Of a DNA stretch of 34,031 bases, positions 14,575 through 21,958 are shown piece after piece. Below the pieces are notes generated by a model. It did not search any database. It was not told where the DNA came from and saw nothing but the letters and a program-made list of their open reading frames with translations. A program made the translations under genes and the position numbers. Numbering within the stretch: position 1 is the stretch's first letter; each line of letters begins with the position of its first letter. The stretch is from Nitrososphaerota archaeon (GTDB taxonomy: Archaea; Thermoproteota; Nitrososphaeria; Nitrososphaerales; UBA183), in NCBI GenBank assembly GCA_027886925.1, contig JAPCJN010000008.1, forward strand, positions 1 to 34,031, written 5' to 3'.

Positions 14575-16032
14575 TCAGCCCTTGACTATGATGATCCCTT
14601 TCATCCACGAATGAATGTTGCAATGGTAATCATAGGTTCCAGCAACAGTTAGAGTCGCCGAGAAGCTACCTCCAGGAGCTAGGTTCGCATCGTCGAATGG
14701 TTGTGCTCCGCTCGGGACATTCGAGGAGGTCACCGTGTGAGTCGCCACGTCGTCGTTATTCCAGATGACCGTGTTGTTCACGCCGATGACTACCGTAATG
14801 GTACTGGGAGAGAAATTAAGACTAGAGCTGGATCCAGTACCCGCGGGAACCGTGATCATCGCGACCGCGGTCGTCGTGGATGCACCGGTGATGCCAGGTG
14901 GGACCGTCTGACCCGTGTAGTCACCGATTAAGTAGCATGAATACGGCCAGTTGAGCTCATTCGGTCCGGCCCCAGGGACGTTAGTCTTGCCATACTGGTA
15001 GACTATCTGGCCCGCATTGTTGACGATGATGCAGCGGTTGTTCAGCGTGTCCGCGATGCTAGTGTCGCCGTTGGCGAGGCGGACGGCGTTGGATGGGTAT
15101 GGGGTAGGGTTGCTGCCCTGGGTCTGGTTTGTGAAGTACTGCCACACGACGTTACCTTGAGGCGATACCTCTACTACGCGAGAGTGGCCAGCATCCGCAA
15201 TCAACGTGTCGTTGTTCGGGAGCCGGCTCGCGAACGCCGCGGTGTTCAGCCCCTGGTTGTATTGCCAGACGATGCTGCCGGCGTGGTTGACCTCGATTAC
15301 CCGGTTGTTGTTCTGGTCGGCGATGAGGACGTCCCCGTTGGTCAGAAGCTGCACGGCGTTGGGATTGCTCAGCTGGCCAGAGCCGGAGGTCGGCCCATAC
15401 GACCAGTCAATCTGCTTCGTCGTGTAGTTCACCTCGATTACGCGGTTGTTCCCCTGGTCGACAATCATGATGTCCTTGTTTGGAACCTGGATGGCAAAGA
15501 CGGGGACGTTGAGCAAACCCGATCCTGAGCCGTTGACTTTTGCCTGACCGTACTGCCATGTGATGCTCCCCTGTTGGTTGACTATGATCACACGGTTGTC
15601 TGCACATGCGGGCGCCGGCACACCTGCAGGGATGCCCGTTCCAGCCATGAGGGTCAATCCGCCGGCGAGTCGCTCGGCGTCGTTAGGCCCTATGATCGAG
15701 CCTGGACCTGGGTTGCAGAGCGACTCGTTTCCGGAGCCGAAACTCCAGACGATCTGGTTGGTGAGAGGATTGACCTCTATGACACGGTTGTTGAACTGGT
15801 CGGTAATCAGGATGTTCCCCGCAGTGTTGAATCCCCCTCCGCCATAGGGAAACGTGGCGGTCGCGCTTTTGGCGGAAGAAGTGCTCGAGCTGCCCGTCGA
15901 GGACGACGTGCTCGAGGATTTTCCGAACAGGGTAACCGCCGCAAGGGCTGCTACGATGAGTATCACCAGCACGGACACCGCGATCAGTCCGGTCCTCCTG
16001 TTCTTTGAACTGACGGGGGAGCTGGGGGTCAT
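14575..16032 (-). CDS. Membrane-anchored NHL-repeat beta-propeller fused to a blue-copper (cupredoxin) domain
   Basis: A 485-residue exported protein. Residues about 14-36 form the membrane anchor, then a Ser/Thr stalk. Residues about 65-370 contain six NHL-type blades with a repeating core: FNNRVIEVNPLTNQIVWSFG, GNNRVIEVNYTTKQIDWSYG, NNNRVIEVNHAGSIVWQY, HSRVVEVSPQGNVVWQY, NNRCIIVNNAGQIVYQYG. The last 95 residues are a cupredoxin with type 1 copper ligands His432 (ATHTVTS), Cys471, His474 and Met477 (YHCNIHSWM); Cys-x2-His-x2-Met spacing is amicyanin-like. Plastocyanin-like electron carriers abound in Thaumarchaeota, but fusion to an NHL propeller is unusual. ATG 16032 is chosen because GGGTGA lies just upstream; GTG 16041 is the alternative. 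It is divergent from the BlaI-type repressor. Confidence 0.88.
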   Translation of the reverse strand: MTPSSPVSSKNRRTGLIAVSVLVILIVAALAAVTLFGKSSSTSSSTGSSSTSSAKSATATFPYGGGGFNTAGNILITDQFNNRVIEVNPLTNQIVWSFGSGNESLCNPGPGSIIGPNDAERLAGGLTLMAGTGIPAGVPAPACADNRVIIVNQQGSITWQYGQAKVNGSGSGLLNVPVFAIQVPNKDIMIVDQGNNRVIEVNYTTKQIDWSYGPTSGSGQLSNPNAVQLLTNGDVLIADQNNNRVIEVNHAGSIVWQYNQGLNTAAFASRLPNNDTLIADAGHSRVVEVSPQGNVVWQYFTNQTQGSNPTPYPSNAVRLANGDTSIADTLNNRCIIVNNAGQIVYQYGKTNVPGAGPNELNWPYSCYLIGDYTGQTVPPGITGASTTTAVAMITVPAGTGSSSSLNFSPSTITVVIGVNNTVIWNNDDVATHTVTSSNVPSGAQPFDDANLAPGGSFSATLTVAGTYDYHCNIHSWMKGIIIVKG

Positions 16033-16164
16033 TTTGTTCACCCGTCGACTAGGCGGCGAGCACGGTCAACTGCCCTCTCAAGGTCGTCCCCGCCGGTGAG
16101 TGCCCGTGATGAGGCACAGCCGCAATGCCAGTCGCCGCGTTAGCGCCTCTTCTTGCTCCCATGC

Positions 16165-16179
16165 TACTATCACGGTAGT
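16165..16179. promoter_or_regulatory. Operator 1 (TACTA-N6-TAGT) upstream of the blaI-like gene
   Basis: TACTATCACGGTAGT is an interrupted inverted repeat lying on the far side of the TATA box at 16194. It differs from operator 2 at one spacer base and the last half-site base. The centres of the two sites are about 40 bases apart, near four helical turns. On the reverse strand it would cover the start region of any transcript toward the cupredoxin gene. Confidence 0.65.
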
Positions 16180-16193
16180 TTCTCAGACCGCCA

Positions 16194-16220
16194 TATATAA
16201 AAGATACTATCCCGGTAGTA
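16194..16220 (+). promoter_or_regulatory. TATA box and operator 2 of the blaI-metallopeptidase operon
   Basis: TATATAAAA at 16194-16202 is a strong archaeal TATA box. TACTATCCCGGTAGTA at 16205-16220 lies between it and the GTG start at 16232, where transcription should begin. A repressor bound here would block the initiation complex. The layout predicts autoregulation by the BlaI-type protein. The TATA sequence is nearly symmetrical and may also serve the divergent gene. Confidence 0.7.
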
Positions 16221-16231
16221 GGCCGTCAGAA

Positions 16232-16654
16232 GTGGTGAAGCGAGCATTGCTGTCGGCCAGGGATCCGGAGATTGGAAGCTTAGAAGCAGAGGTTCTCAAG
16301 GTCCTGAAGCGGCTCGGCAACGCGGCGGCAGGTGACGTCACAGAGGAGCTGAAGGCCGGCAGGCCCATCGCCTACACTACCGTGAGCACGACCTTGGACA
16401 GGCTCCACAAGAAGGGCATGGTCACTAGAAAATCGGTTTTGGGGAGGACGGGCCAAAAATATGTCTATTCCGTCCCTAAGAATCCCGACCTCGAGAAACA
16501 GGTCGTGAACAAAGTCGTAGACAAACTCGTGAACGCGTTCGGCCCGTCGGTGGCGTCGACTATCTATGACAGGCTCAACGAGCTTTCGCCTGGGGAGGCC
16601 CAAAAGCTCGGAGAGAGGATAGAGAACAAGAAGAAAGGGAGCGCTCGGCCCTAA
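16232..16654 (+). CDS. BlaI/MecI/CopY-family winged-helix repressor
   Basis: From GTG 16232 the protein has 140 residues. SLEAEVLKVLKRLGNAAAGDV, then YTTVSTTLDRLHKKGMVTRK near 48-67, is the hallmark DNA-recognition segment of BlaI, MecI and CopY repressors, followed by a dimerising helical tail. In Staphylococcus BlaI the repressor is cut between Asn101 and Phe102. Here Asn101-Ala-Phe occurs at the same position, although the similarity may be accidental. An open frame extends to 16100, but it runs across the TATA box and operators, so GTG 16232 is preferred. The stop overlaps the start of the membrane metallopeptidase (TAATG). This is the same pairing as bacterial blaI-blaR1. Confidence 0.9.
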   Translation: MVKRALLSARDPEIGSLEAEVLKVLKRLGNAAAGDVTEELKAGRPIAYTTVSTTLDRLHKKGMVTRKSVLGRTGQKYVYSVPKNPDLEKQVVNKVVDKLVNAFGPSVASTIYDRLNELSPGEAQKLGERIENKKKGSARP

Positions 16655-17628
16655 TGAATTTCCTCCAGGTGTTGGCGGCCTATTTCACGAGCCAGCCGAT
16701 AGCCGCGGTCCTTGGGATCCTTTATGCATCGCTCATTCTTCTCTTCACCCTCTTCAAGTTAGAAAGGCATCATCCGCAGAGGAGGCTTCGGATACTCTTC
16801 GGCTTCATCGTCACCAACGTCTTCACGTGGACCTTCCTCGCGTCGAGCCTGCTCCTGTGCGGCGCTTTCCTCGGCCTATACCAGAACGGATTGGACCTCG
16901 ATGCGGTAAGGACGGTGTTCGGGCTCTCGATCCTTACGAGCCTATTGCTAGCTGTGCCCCTCTCCTTCTTGGTGACGGTCAAGGTGCCCAATGCAATCAC
17001 GAGAAGGCTGGCCGAGGAGCTGTCGGAGCCAGAGAGTTCTGTGATAGACCCCGCACTAAGGATGGCCAAGAGCCTCGGAATCGTTGTCCTGAGATTGCTC
17101 CAGTCGCCTAGTTCCGTCCCCTTCGCCTACTCGATTGGGGGGACGGAAGGCACGATAGTGATTTCCAAAGGTCTGGTCACTCGCCTCGACAGGGACGAGG
17201 TCGAAACCGTACTGGTACATGAGATTGCCCACATCAAGAACCACGACACGCGTTTGAGCACCATAGTCGCGGTTTACCGGAGGTTTCTGTTCTTCGATCC
17301 ATTCATGCCTTTCGTGGAGAGAGCGGTCTGTGGCGAGAAGGAGTTCTCAGCAGATGAGCTGTCGGCCCGTGAAACGCAGAAGCCTCTTTCGCTGGCATCA
17401 GCCCTGCTGAAGATCGGTTCCGCCAATCCAATCGACAAGTCGCATGTGAATGTCAAAGGATTATCAATCCTCGGAAGCTCCAGGGTCCTCAGTCCTCCAA
17501 GCGTCAAGGAGAGGATTGAAAGGCTCTTGAGGATTGCGGACGAGCTCGAACAGGCAAGCAAGTCAAAGTCGAGCAATTACGACCGGTTGCCCACTGACGT
17601 TCTCAATTCGAGTCCGGAATCTCTTTGA
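16654..17628 (+). CDS. Membrane zinc metallopeptidase (M48/M56, BlaR1-like without sensor domain)
   Basis: A 324-residue protein with membrane helices at about 14-36, 47-75 and 88-110. The zinc motif VLVHEIAHIKNHD has ligands His189 and His193 and catalytic Glu190; the probable third ligand is Glu230 in EKEFSADE (ExxxD). This is the catalytic layout of M48 and M56 peptidases. Its one-base overlap with a BlaI-type repressor favours the M56/BlaR1 role, in which the protease removes the repressor after a signal. The C-terminal penicillin-binding sensor domain of BlaR1 is absent; only a soluble helical tail of about 90 residues follows. The signal must therefore come from the membrane part or from a partner. 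It converges with the secreted Ig-like gene 22 bases downstream. Confidence 0.88.
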   Translation: MNFLQVLAAYFTSQPIAAVLGILYASLILLFTLFKLERHHPQRRLRILFGFIVTNVFTWTFLASSLLLCGAFLGLYQNGLDLDAVRTVFGLSILTSLLLAVPLSFLVTVKVPNAITRRLAEELSEPESSVIDPALRMAKSLGIVVLRLLQSPSSVPFAYSIGGTEGTIVISKGLVTRLDRDEVETVLVHEIAHIKNHDTRLSTIVAVYRRFLFFDPFMPFVERAVCGEKEFSADELSARETQKPLSLASALLKIGSANPIDKSHVNVKGLSILGSSRVLSPPSVKERIERLLRIADELEQASKSKSSNYDRLPTDVLNSSPESL

Positions 17629-17649
17629 TTTTCAGATCATGCTCTGCGG

Positions 17650-18528
17650 TTATGTCACTATTATTGTAACGACCACGGTACGGGTCGGCGTACCACCTGA
17701 TGGAGCAACCGTCTCAGTCACAGTATACGTGCCAGCAGTCGGGAAACTGCAAGTCAATAGCGAGATGACCGAAGGGGCCGACGGAGTTAGAGTCGGCTGG
17801 GGAGGTTGCAGGTTGCACGACTCCGATGAAGCTGATGAGGGTGAAATCACGCCCGAGTAGAATATTTGTGCGTTGAAACCGCCAGTACCTGTTGCAGTGA
17901 TTGCGGAAGTCGCCGTCTGACCTCGTTTGACCGTGATGCTGGTTGGATTCGCAGCGCTCGTAAAGCTGGCAACGCAGCAAGTGCTCACGGTTATCGTGAC
18001 ATTTGCGGAGTGCGTTACGCCGTGGCCTGGACCTCCTTGGACATCAGTTCCAGTTATCCTTACCTGATAGGTCGTCGCGAGAGTGTTCTTTGTAGCATTG
18101 ACAGTGATAGTATTTCCAGTGCCGCCGTTCGCCCCTATTGGTAGATCATAGCAACATTGGTGGAACAAGAGGCCGTTTGAAGTGCACACGCCCTTGCTGT
18201 TGCAAGTTTCAGTGGCTCGGGGAGTGACTCCCCTCACTCCGAAGTTTATCGTACCCGCAAGCCCGCAGAGGCTCTTGAATCCTACGCCAATCCTTCCGAG
18301 GGGACCTCCTTTCACGATTGTGAGAGTGGCAGGAGCTACGGTCATACTGAAGTCAGGGGTGCAGGTTGTAGTAGTTGTGCTTGCACTTGCTGCTGCAACA
18401 GAGTAAATCGGCAGGACGCCGATGGTCGAAAGAACGAGTACCAGCGCAAGAAATTGAGGCACCAATGAGAGGAGTCGCCTCTCGCCTACCCGTGCACTTG
18501 TCTTTTGACCGTCGGTGCTTGTCTTCAC
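17650..18528 (-). CDS. Secreted Ig-like beta-domain protein under the same operators as blaI
   Basis: A 292-residue exported protein with a signal segment at about 20-48 (SLVPQFLALVLVLSTIGVLP) and an Ala/Ser cleavage region. Two beta domains follow, the second resembling an Ig-like/Big fold (SITVKRGQTATSAITATGTG, then FPTAGTYTVTETVAPSGG). It contains at least nine cysteines after the signal, including CC pairs (FHQCCYD, STCCVAS), suggesting disulfides. The strongly beta C-terminus ends with TRTVVVTIIVT. The GTG at 18528 lies about 32 bases from the palindromic TATA box GGTTATAAACC. That box is flanked on both sides by TACTA-N6-TAGTA, the same sites that flank the blaI promoter, so it is probably a target of that repressor. 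Function is unknown; a cell-surface role is inferred. Confidence 0.82.
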   Translation of the reverse strand: MKTSTDGQKTSARVGERRLLSLVPQFLALVLVLSTIGVLPIYSVAAASASTTTTTCTPDFSMTVAPATLTIVKGGPLGRIGVGFKSLCGLAGTINFGVRGVTPRATETCNSKGVCTSNGLLFHQCCYDLPIGANGGTGNTITVNATKNTLATTYQVRITGTDVQGGPGHGVTHSANVTITVSTCCVASFTSAANPTSITVKRGQTATSAITATGTGGFNAQIFYSGVISPSSASSESCNLQPPQPTLTPSAPSVISLLTCSFPTAGTYTVTETVAPSGGTPTRTVVVTIIVT

Positions 18529-18543
18529 TTTGTTGCCCGCAGC

Positions 18544-18586
18544 TACTATTGGTATAGTAGGTTATAAACCTACTACCACCATAGTA
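18544..18586 (-). promoter_or_regulatory. Operator-TATA-operator promoter of the secreted Ig-like gene
   Basis: TACTATTGGTATAGTA (18544-18559) and TACTACCACCATAGTA (18571-18586) flank the palindromic TATA box GGTTATAAACC (18560-18570). Both match TACTA-N6-TAGTA, as at 16205-16220. Centre spacing is 27 bases, against 40 at the blaI promoter. The proximal copy covers the expected transcription start. Confidence 0.7.
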
Positions 18587-18587
18587 T

Positions 18588-19035
18588 GTTAGTGTGGGCG
18601 TCTCAACAATAATCCTCGTTCAATAGTGATAGGAAAGGCGATGGGCCGTATGGATTCTGGTCGCGGACTCATCCCAATCCTCGTAGCTCTGCAGTAGATG
18701 CGAGTGCAAGCGGGCTAAAGCAATCCCTCTTGAACTTGCGATAGAATGCGGCCTTCGACTGTTGCCCTTTCAACGAGAATCTCTTTGCGCATTTTAGGGA
18801 CACACTGGTCATGGATTTGGATCCCGAAGGCACAAAAATTCATTGCGACCGCGTGTATTCGGCTTCGGCTGAATCACCTCGCACCCTCACATTCTTCCTG
18901 CATGGTTAAGTGGTGCTGTGGACTAGCTGACTGACATTCCGATGAATGGTGCGCGCGAGCAGGGACTCTGGTAGCGAAACATGCAAGGTAGCCAATGTCG
19001 ATGATGGAGACGCGCTAGAAGGAGCCTTCTGGCAG
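18588..19035. other. Intergenic stretch with no supported gene
   Basis: About 450 bases between the secreted Ig-like gene and the lipid kinase. Short frames (for example 18746-18934) have no family features, no good ribosome site and odd composition. The palindromic TATA box at 18560 could in principle send a transcript into this region, but I see no RNA gene. Confidence 0.5.
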
Positions 19036-20064
19036 ATGTCAGTCCGAGTTAGGACATTGGGAAAAAAGGGCGCGGTGAAGAGAGCCAAACTCATCATAAA
19101 CCCGATGGCTGGGATAGGCCGAAGAAAATCGCCTCCGACACCAGAAGGGACGGCAGAAACGCCTGCGGCGACAGGCGTTCAAAAAGAACCGGTCGACGAA
19201 ATCATAGAAGCGGTGACAGAAAAGTGCGAGAGGGCAAAAATTAGGCTCGACGTAGAATTCACAAAATCTCCGATGCACGCGATGGAGATATCGAGAGCCG
19301 CGAGAAACAAGTACGATCTGGTGATCGTTGCCGGCGGAGACGGAACGATAAACGAGGCGATAAACGGGATCGCCGGATCGCGGACGACGTTGGCGATAAT
19401 CCCCTTTGGCACCGCCAATGTTTTCGCCCTAGAACTGGGCATACCGCCCGGCGTCAAGGAAGCGTGTGAGCTTCTCACAGAGGGGCAAAAAATTCAGATC
19501 GATCTTGGCTATGCGGAAACGAAGGAGGGGTCCCGTTACTATTCCATGGTCTTGGGCATTGGCTTTGACGCGCTTGTCATGAAAGATGCGACTTCGGAGT
19601 TCAGGAAAAAGTGGGGAGGCCTTGCTTATCCGATGCTTGGAACCAAGCATCTTATTACCTACAAGTGGCCGAAGATCAACGTCCAGCACTCATCGATCTC
19701 GACCGGATATTTTGCGATCATAGCCAACAGCAGACACATCTGGGGCGAACATCAGCTAGCAGACGCGGCAAGCATGACGGACGGCCTTCTGGATCTGGTG
19801 ATAATCAACCGGGACAAATGGCCTGCAATCGACTTGATCCTCTCCCTCTCAAGGGGACGGCTGAACAAATTCCTCAAAAGGGAATACTTCCAGATAAAAC
19901 AAGCACACGTAAGCGCAGAGGGCGAGGTCGCGGTTCAAGCTGACGGTGAAATAATCGGTACGGCGCCGGTCAAGGTCAAAGTAGTCCCGAAGGCGTTGCG
20001 CGTGATTGCAAGCAAAGGATGGCAAAGCGGCGGGTACAAGTACGCCGGAAAGTCGACTTGCTAA
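19036..20064 (+). CDS. Diacylglycerol/sphingosine kinase-family lipid kinase
   Basis: From ATG 19036 a 342-residue DAGK-catalytic-domain protein. It shows KLIINPMAGIGRRK at the N-terminus, the nucleotide loop LVIVAGGDGTINEAINGIAG, then IIPFGTANVFALELGIP (the usual PLGTxNDFA motif) and, near the C-terminus, GLLDLVII and VQADGEIIG, the conserved substrate/ATP elements. A linker near 30-55 rich in Pro, Thr and Glu is unusual. An open frame extends 30 codons upstream but lacks family features, so the internal ATG is preferred. Such enzymes phosphorylate isoprenoid or glycerolipids, or sometimes related polyols. A PHP phosphoesterase and a PAP2 lipid phosphatase follow at 20102-21521, suggesting a membrane-lipid phosphate function. 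Confidence 0.9.
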   Translation: MSVRVRTLGKKGAVKRAKLIINPMAGIGRRKSPPTPEGTAETPAATGVQKEPVDEIIEAVTEKCERAKIRLDVEFTKSPMHAMEISRAARNKYDLVIVAGGDGTINEAINGIAGSRTTLAIIPFGTANVFALELGIPPGVKEACELLTEGQKIQIDLGYAETKEGSRYYSMVLGIGFDALVMKDATSEFRKKWGGLAYPMLGTKHLITYKWPKINVQHSSISTGYFAIIANSRHIWGEHQLADAASMTDGLLDLVIINRDKWPAIDLILSLSRGRLNKFLKREYFQIKQAHVSAEGEVAVQADGEIIGTAPVKVKVVPKALRVIASKGWQSGGYKYAGKSTC

Positions 20065-20101
20065 CGCCGTCTGGAATCAGTAGTAGAAGAACCGGGAACC
20101 T

Positions 20102-20758
20102 CTATTTTTTCAGACCCAGGACGGTCGTCAGCCCTTTGAACCAGGTCGCCGCAAGATGCGAGAGGAAAGCTATGACGAACTTGTTTGGACCCGCGCTGGT
20201 CGTGGTCCTTGATGCGATAGCTTCGCGCAGCTGTCCATCAAACAAGGTGTATCCCTTTCCAATGTCTAAGAGGATGTGAGCGTCGCTTGAGCCTATCGCC
20301 GCAAGGGATAGTTGCTTCGCTACTCTTGCTGCGGCTTTGTTTGAAGAATCAGGATTTCTTGAATTGAGCGTCTCTATCCCGTCAATCTTTCCGACTAGCC
20401 TTTCCAGAGGATAATTGAATCTCTGCCGGAACGGCCTGAAGGGATGAGGTATGATGACAAGACCGTTTTGACTCCTTATGCTGTCGATGACTTTGAACAA
20501 ATCTCTTTCCTTGACGTCTTCTTTGATGTAAAGCGCTATCACGTCGCCTCGGTTCGTGGTGATCTCCTCACCCACGATCACTTCGAAATCCTTGTCCTCG
20601 TTGAGGTCCCTAGTGAGGAGCGCGCCGTCGATGGTGTGATGGTCGGTTATTGCGATGCCGTTCAAACCGGCTTTCTTTGCCAATTGCAGGATGCTCTCAG
20701 GCTTGTTTCTGCTGTCAGGAGAAAAGTTGGTGTGCATGTGCAAATCGTATTTTTTCAT
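20102..20758 (-). CDS. PHP-domain metal-dependent phosphoesterase
   Basis: A 218-residue PHP domain. The metal-binding motifs are in order: DLHMHTNFSPD (His7, His9), GIAITDHHTIDG (Asp39, His40, His41), VGEEITT, IIPHPFRPF and GSSDAHILLDIG, giving the trinuclear metal site of the YciV/TrpH group of phosphoesterases. Such proteins hydrolyse small phosphate esters, 3',5'-bisphosphates or short nucleic acids; the substrate here is not evident. The C-terminal about 35 residues are more hydrophobic. ATG 20758 lies immediately before the first metal motif. The gene converges on the lipid kinase (37 bases between stops) and is divergent from PAP2. Confidence 0.9.
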   Translation of the reverse strand: MKKYDLHMHTNFSPDSRNKPESILQLAKKAGLNGIAITDHHTIDGALLTRDLNEDKDFEVIVGEEITTNRGDVIALYIKEDVKERDLFKVIDSIRSQNGLVIIPHPFRPFRQRFNYPLERLVGKIDGIETLNSRNPDSSNKAAARVAKQLSLAAIGSSDAHILLDIGKGYTLFDGQLREAIASRTTTSAGPNKFVIAFLSHLAATWFKGLTTVLGLKK

Positions 20759-20855
20759 CGTCTTTTCCTATCGGTTTCCCATAACCCGGTTCGTGCTTAC
20801 TTAAGCCTCCTAACGGCCAACGGAGGCATCTGGTAACCTTTCTTAAGCGAATGCC

Positions 20856-21521
20856 ATGAAGTTCAGGTTGGATAAGTTGCGCGTCAGGTCTCTATCAATC
20901 GCGTCGGTCTTTTTTCTCGCGATGTTCACGATTATTGCGGCGATCGTGGTCACTGGTGCGGCTACCCTGTTTGATGTTTCCCTCTTCTATTCTTTGAACG
21001 GCCTTTCTTCGTCCTATTTGGTCGCAGTCGCTGCCACGCTAGTTACGCAGTTTGGATATGAACCGGTTCTAGCTCTATTCGCACTGCTGCTTTTCTTTGT
21101 AGACCGTAGAAATGCCAAGTTGGCGCTGGAGATCTTGATAGCATTTGTCGTCGCCGATGCGGTTGTGCAGGCCCTCGACGCCGTGTATTTCCGTCCGCGG
21201 CCATACGAGACTTTGGGCAACGTGTTGCTGCCGGCTGGTCTTGGAGCCGGCTCCTCGTTTCCTTCGCAGCACGCGACGAAGGCGTTCGCCGTAGCGGCGG
21301 CGGTCGCTCTGCGGTGGGGGAACAAGGCGGCGCCGATAATTCTGGTTGCCTGCGGAGTCGCCTTGAGCCGTGTCATTCTCGGCGTGCATTATCCTCTAGA
21401 CGTCATGGCAGGCGCCGTTCTCGGAGCGGCCGTCGGCATATTCACGGTGCATCTCGACGAGAGGCTAGGAATAGCGGCGAAGGTGGAATCGCTTCTCAGA
21501 AGGGGGACGCCAGCCAATTAG
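20856..21521 (+). CDS. PAP2-superfamily membrane phosphatase
   Basis: A 221-residue integral membrane phosphatase with about six helices. The three PAP2 motifs are present: YFRPRPYETL near 111-120 (motif 1, with the leading Lys not obvious), FPSQHA at 135-140 (PSxH, with His139) and SRVILGVHYPLD at 171-182, with the nucleophilic His178 and Asp182. Family members dephosphorylate lipid phosphates or isoprenyl diphosphates such as the dolichyl/undecaprenyl carrier. The lipid kinase upstream would oppose this reaction. ATG 20856 is used; a second ATG five bases upstream is in another frame. Confidence 0.9.
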   Translation: MKFRLDKLRVRSLSIASVFFLAMFTIIAAIVVTGAATLFDVSLFYSLNGLSSSYLVAVAATLVTQFGYEPVLALFALLLFFVDRRNAKLALEILIAFVVADAVVQALDAVYFRPRPYETLGNVLLPAGLGAGSSFPSQHATKAFAVAAAVALRWGNKAAPIILVACGVALSRVILGVHYPLDVMAGAVLGAAVGIFTVHLDERLGIAAKVESLLRRGTPAN

Positions 21522-21612
21522 GCAGGCAGGAACGAGAAAAAAGTGAGACCGCGATGTAATCACAGGACGTTTATCGGCAGGCGCTTAATTACCGAGAACC
21601 GCTTCTTGGTCA

Positions 21613-21957
21613 ATGAGCGCGCCGGAGCCCGTCAAGCCCCTCGTCACGGTCTCAGTGTTCTTGTTCGGGAAACCAGCCTGGGAGGTCGAAGACCTCGAGG
21701 GCGCTGATGTCGATGCGAGACTGCTTGACGAGGTGAGCGCCTGCGGCGAAGAGCTTTTTCGCAGGCTGACACGCGCGGCGCAGATAGGCAAGGAGCTGCT
21801 GGGTCGCGGATGGAAAGGCTGCGGTCTCCTCTATGAAATCGAATTTTACAAGGAGATCTCACTGAAGGACGCTGAGCAAGAGCTCGAAGAGATGAGAGTA
21901 GGGCGGGACGAAGTCTCCATCAGGGAGGACGCTTCCGACCAACCTCGCGAGGACTAG
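21613..21957 (+). CDS. Uncharacterised small acidic protein
   Basis: A 114-residue protein that I do not recognise. It opens with a strand-like PLVTVSVFLFGKPAWEVEDL, then a helical region with an EVSACGEELFRRLTRAAQIG segment, and KGCGLLYEIEFYKEISLKDA. The C-terminus is very acidic. It has no membrane segment. The two Cys are far apart and not a metal motif. The ATG at 21613 follows the PAP2 gene by about 90 bases, and the stop almost meets the stop of the convergent membrane protein. Clean coding character and compact arrangement support a real gene. Confidence 0.65.
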   Translation: MSAPEPVKPLVTVSVFLFGKPAWEVEDLEGADVDARLLDEVSACGEELFRRLTRAAQIGKELLGRGWKGCGLLYEIEFYKEISLKDAEQELEEMRVGRDEVSIREDASDQPRED

Positions 21958-21958
21958 A

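Noticed and set aside
14990..15800. Repeated DNA blocks resembling a spaced repeat array (recurring forms of CGGTTGTTGTTC).
   Set aside because: They encode the NNRVIEVN cores of NHL blades, are imperfect and irregularly spaced in a clear reading frame. This is not a CRISPR array.
16100..16231. Longer N-terminus for the BlaI-type repressor from ATG 16100.
   Set aside because: The extension crosses the operators and TATA box and has no family similarity; GTG 16232 fits the promoter and the family start.
18946..19035. Upstream extension of the lipid kinase.
   Set aside because: The first 30 codons lack similarity to the family, and the internal ATG at 19036 directly precedes the conserved start.
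20100..20110. T-rich run between convergent genes as a terminator.
   Set aside because: The T run encodes the final Lys-Lys of the PHP protein on the reverse strand, so it cannot be claimed as a separate signal.
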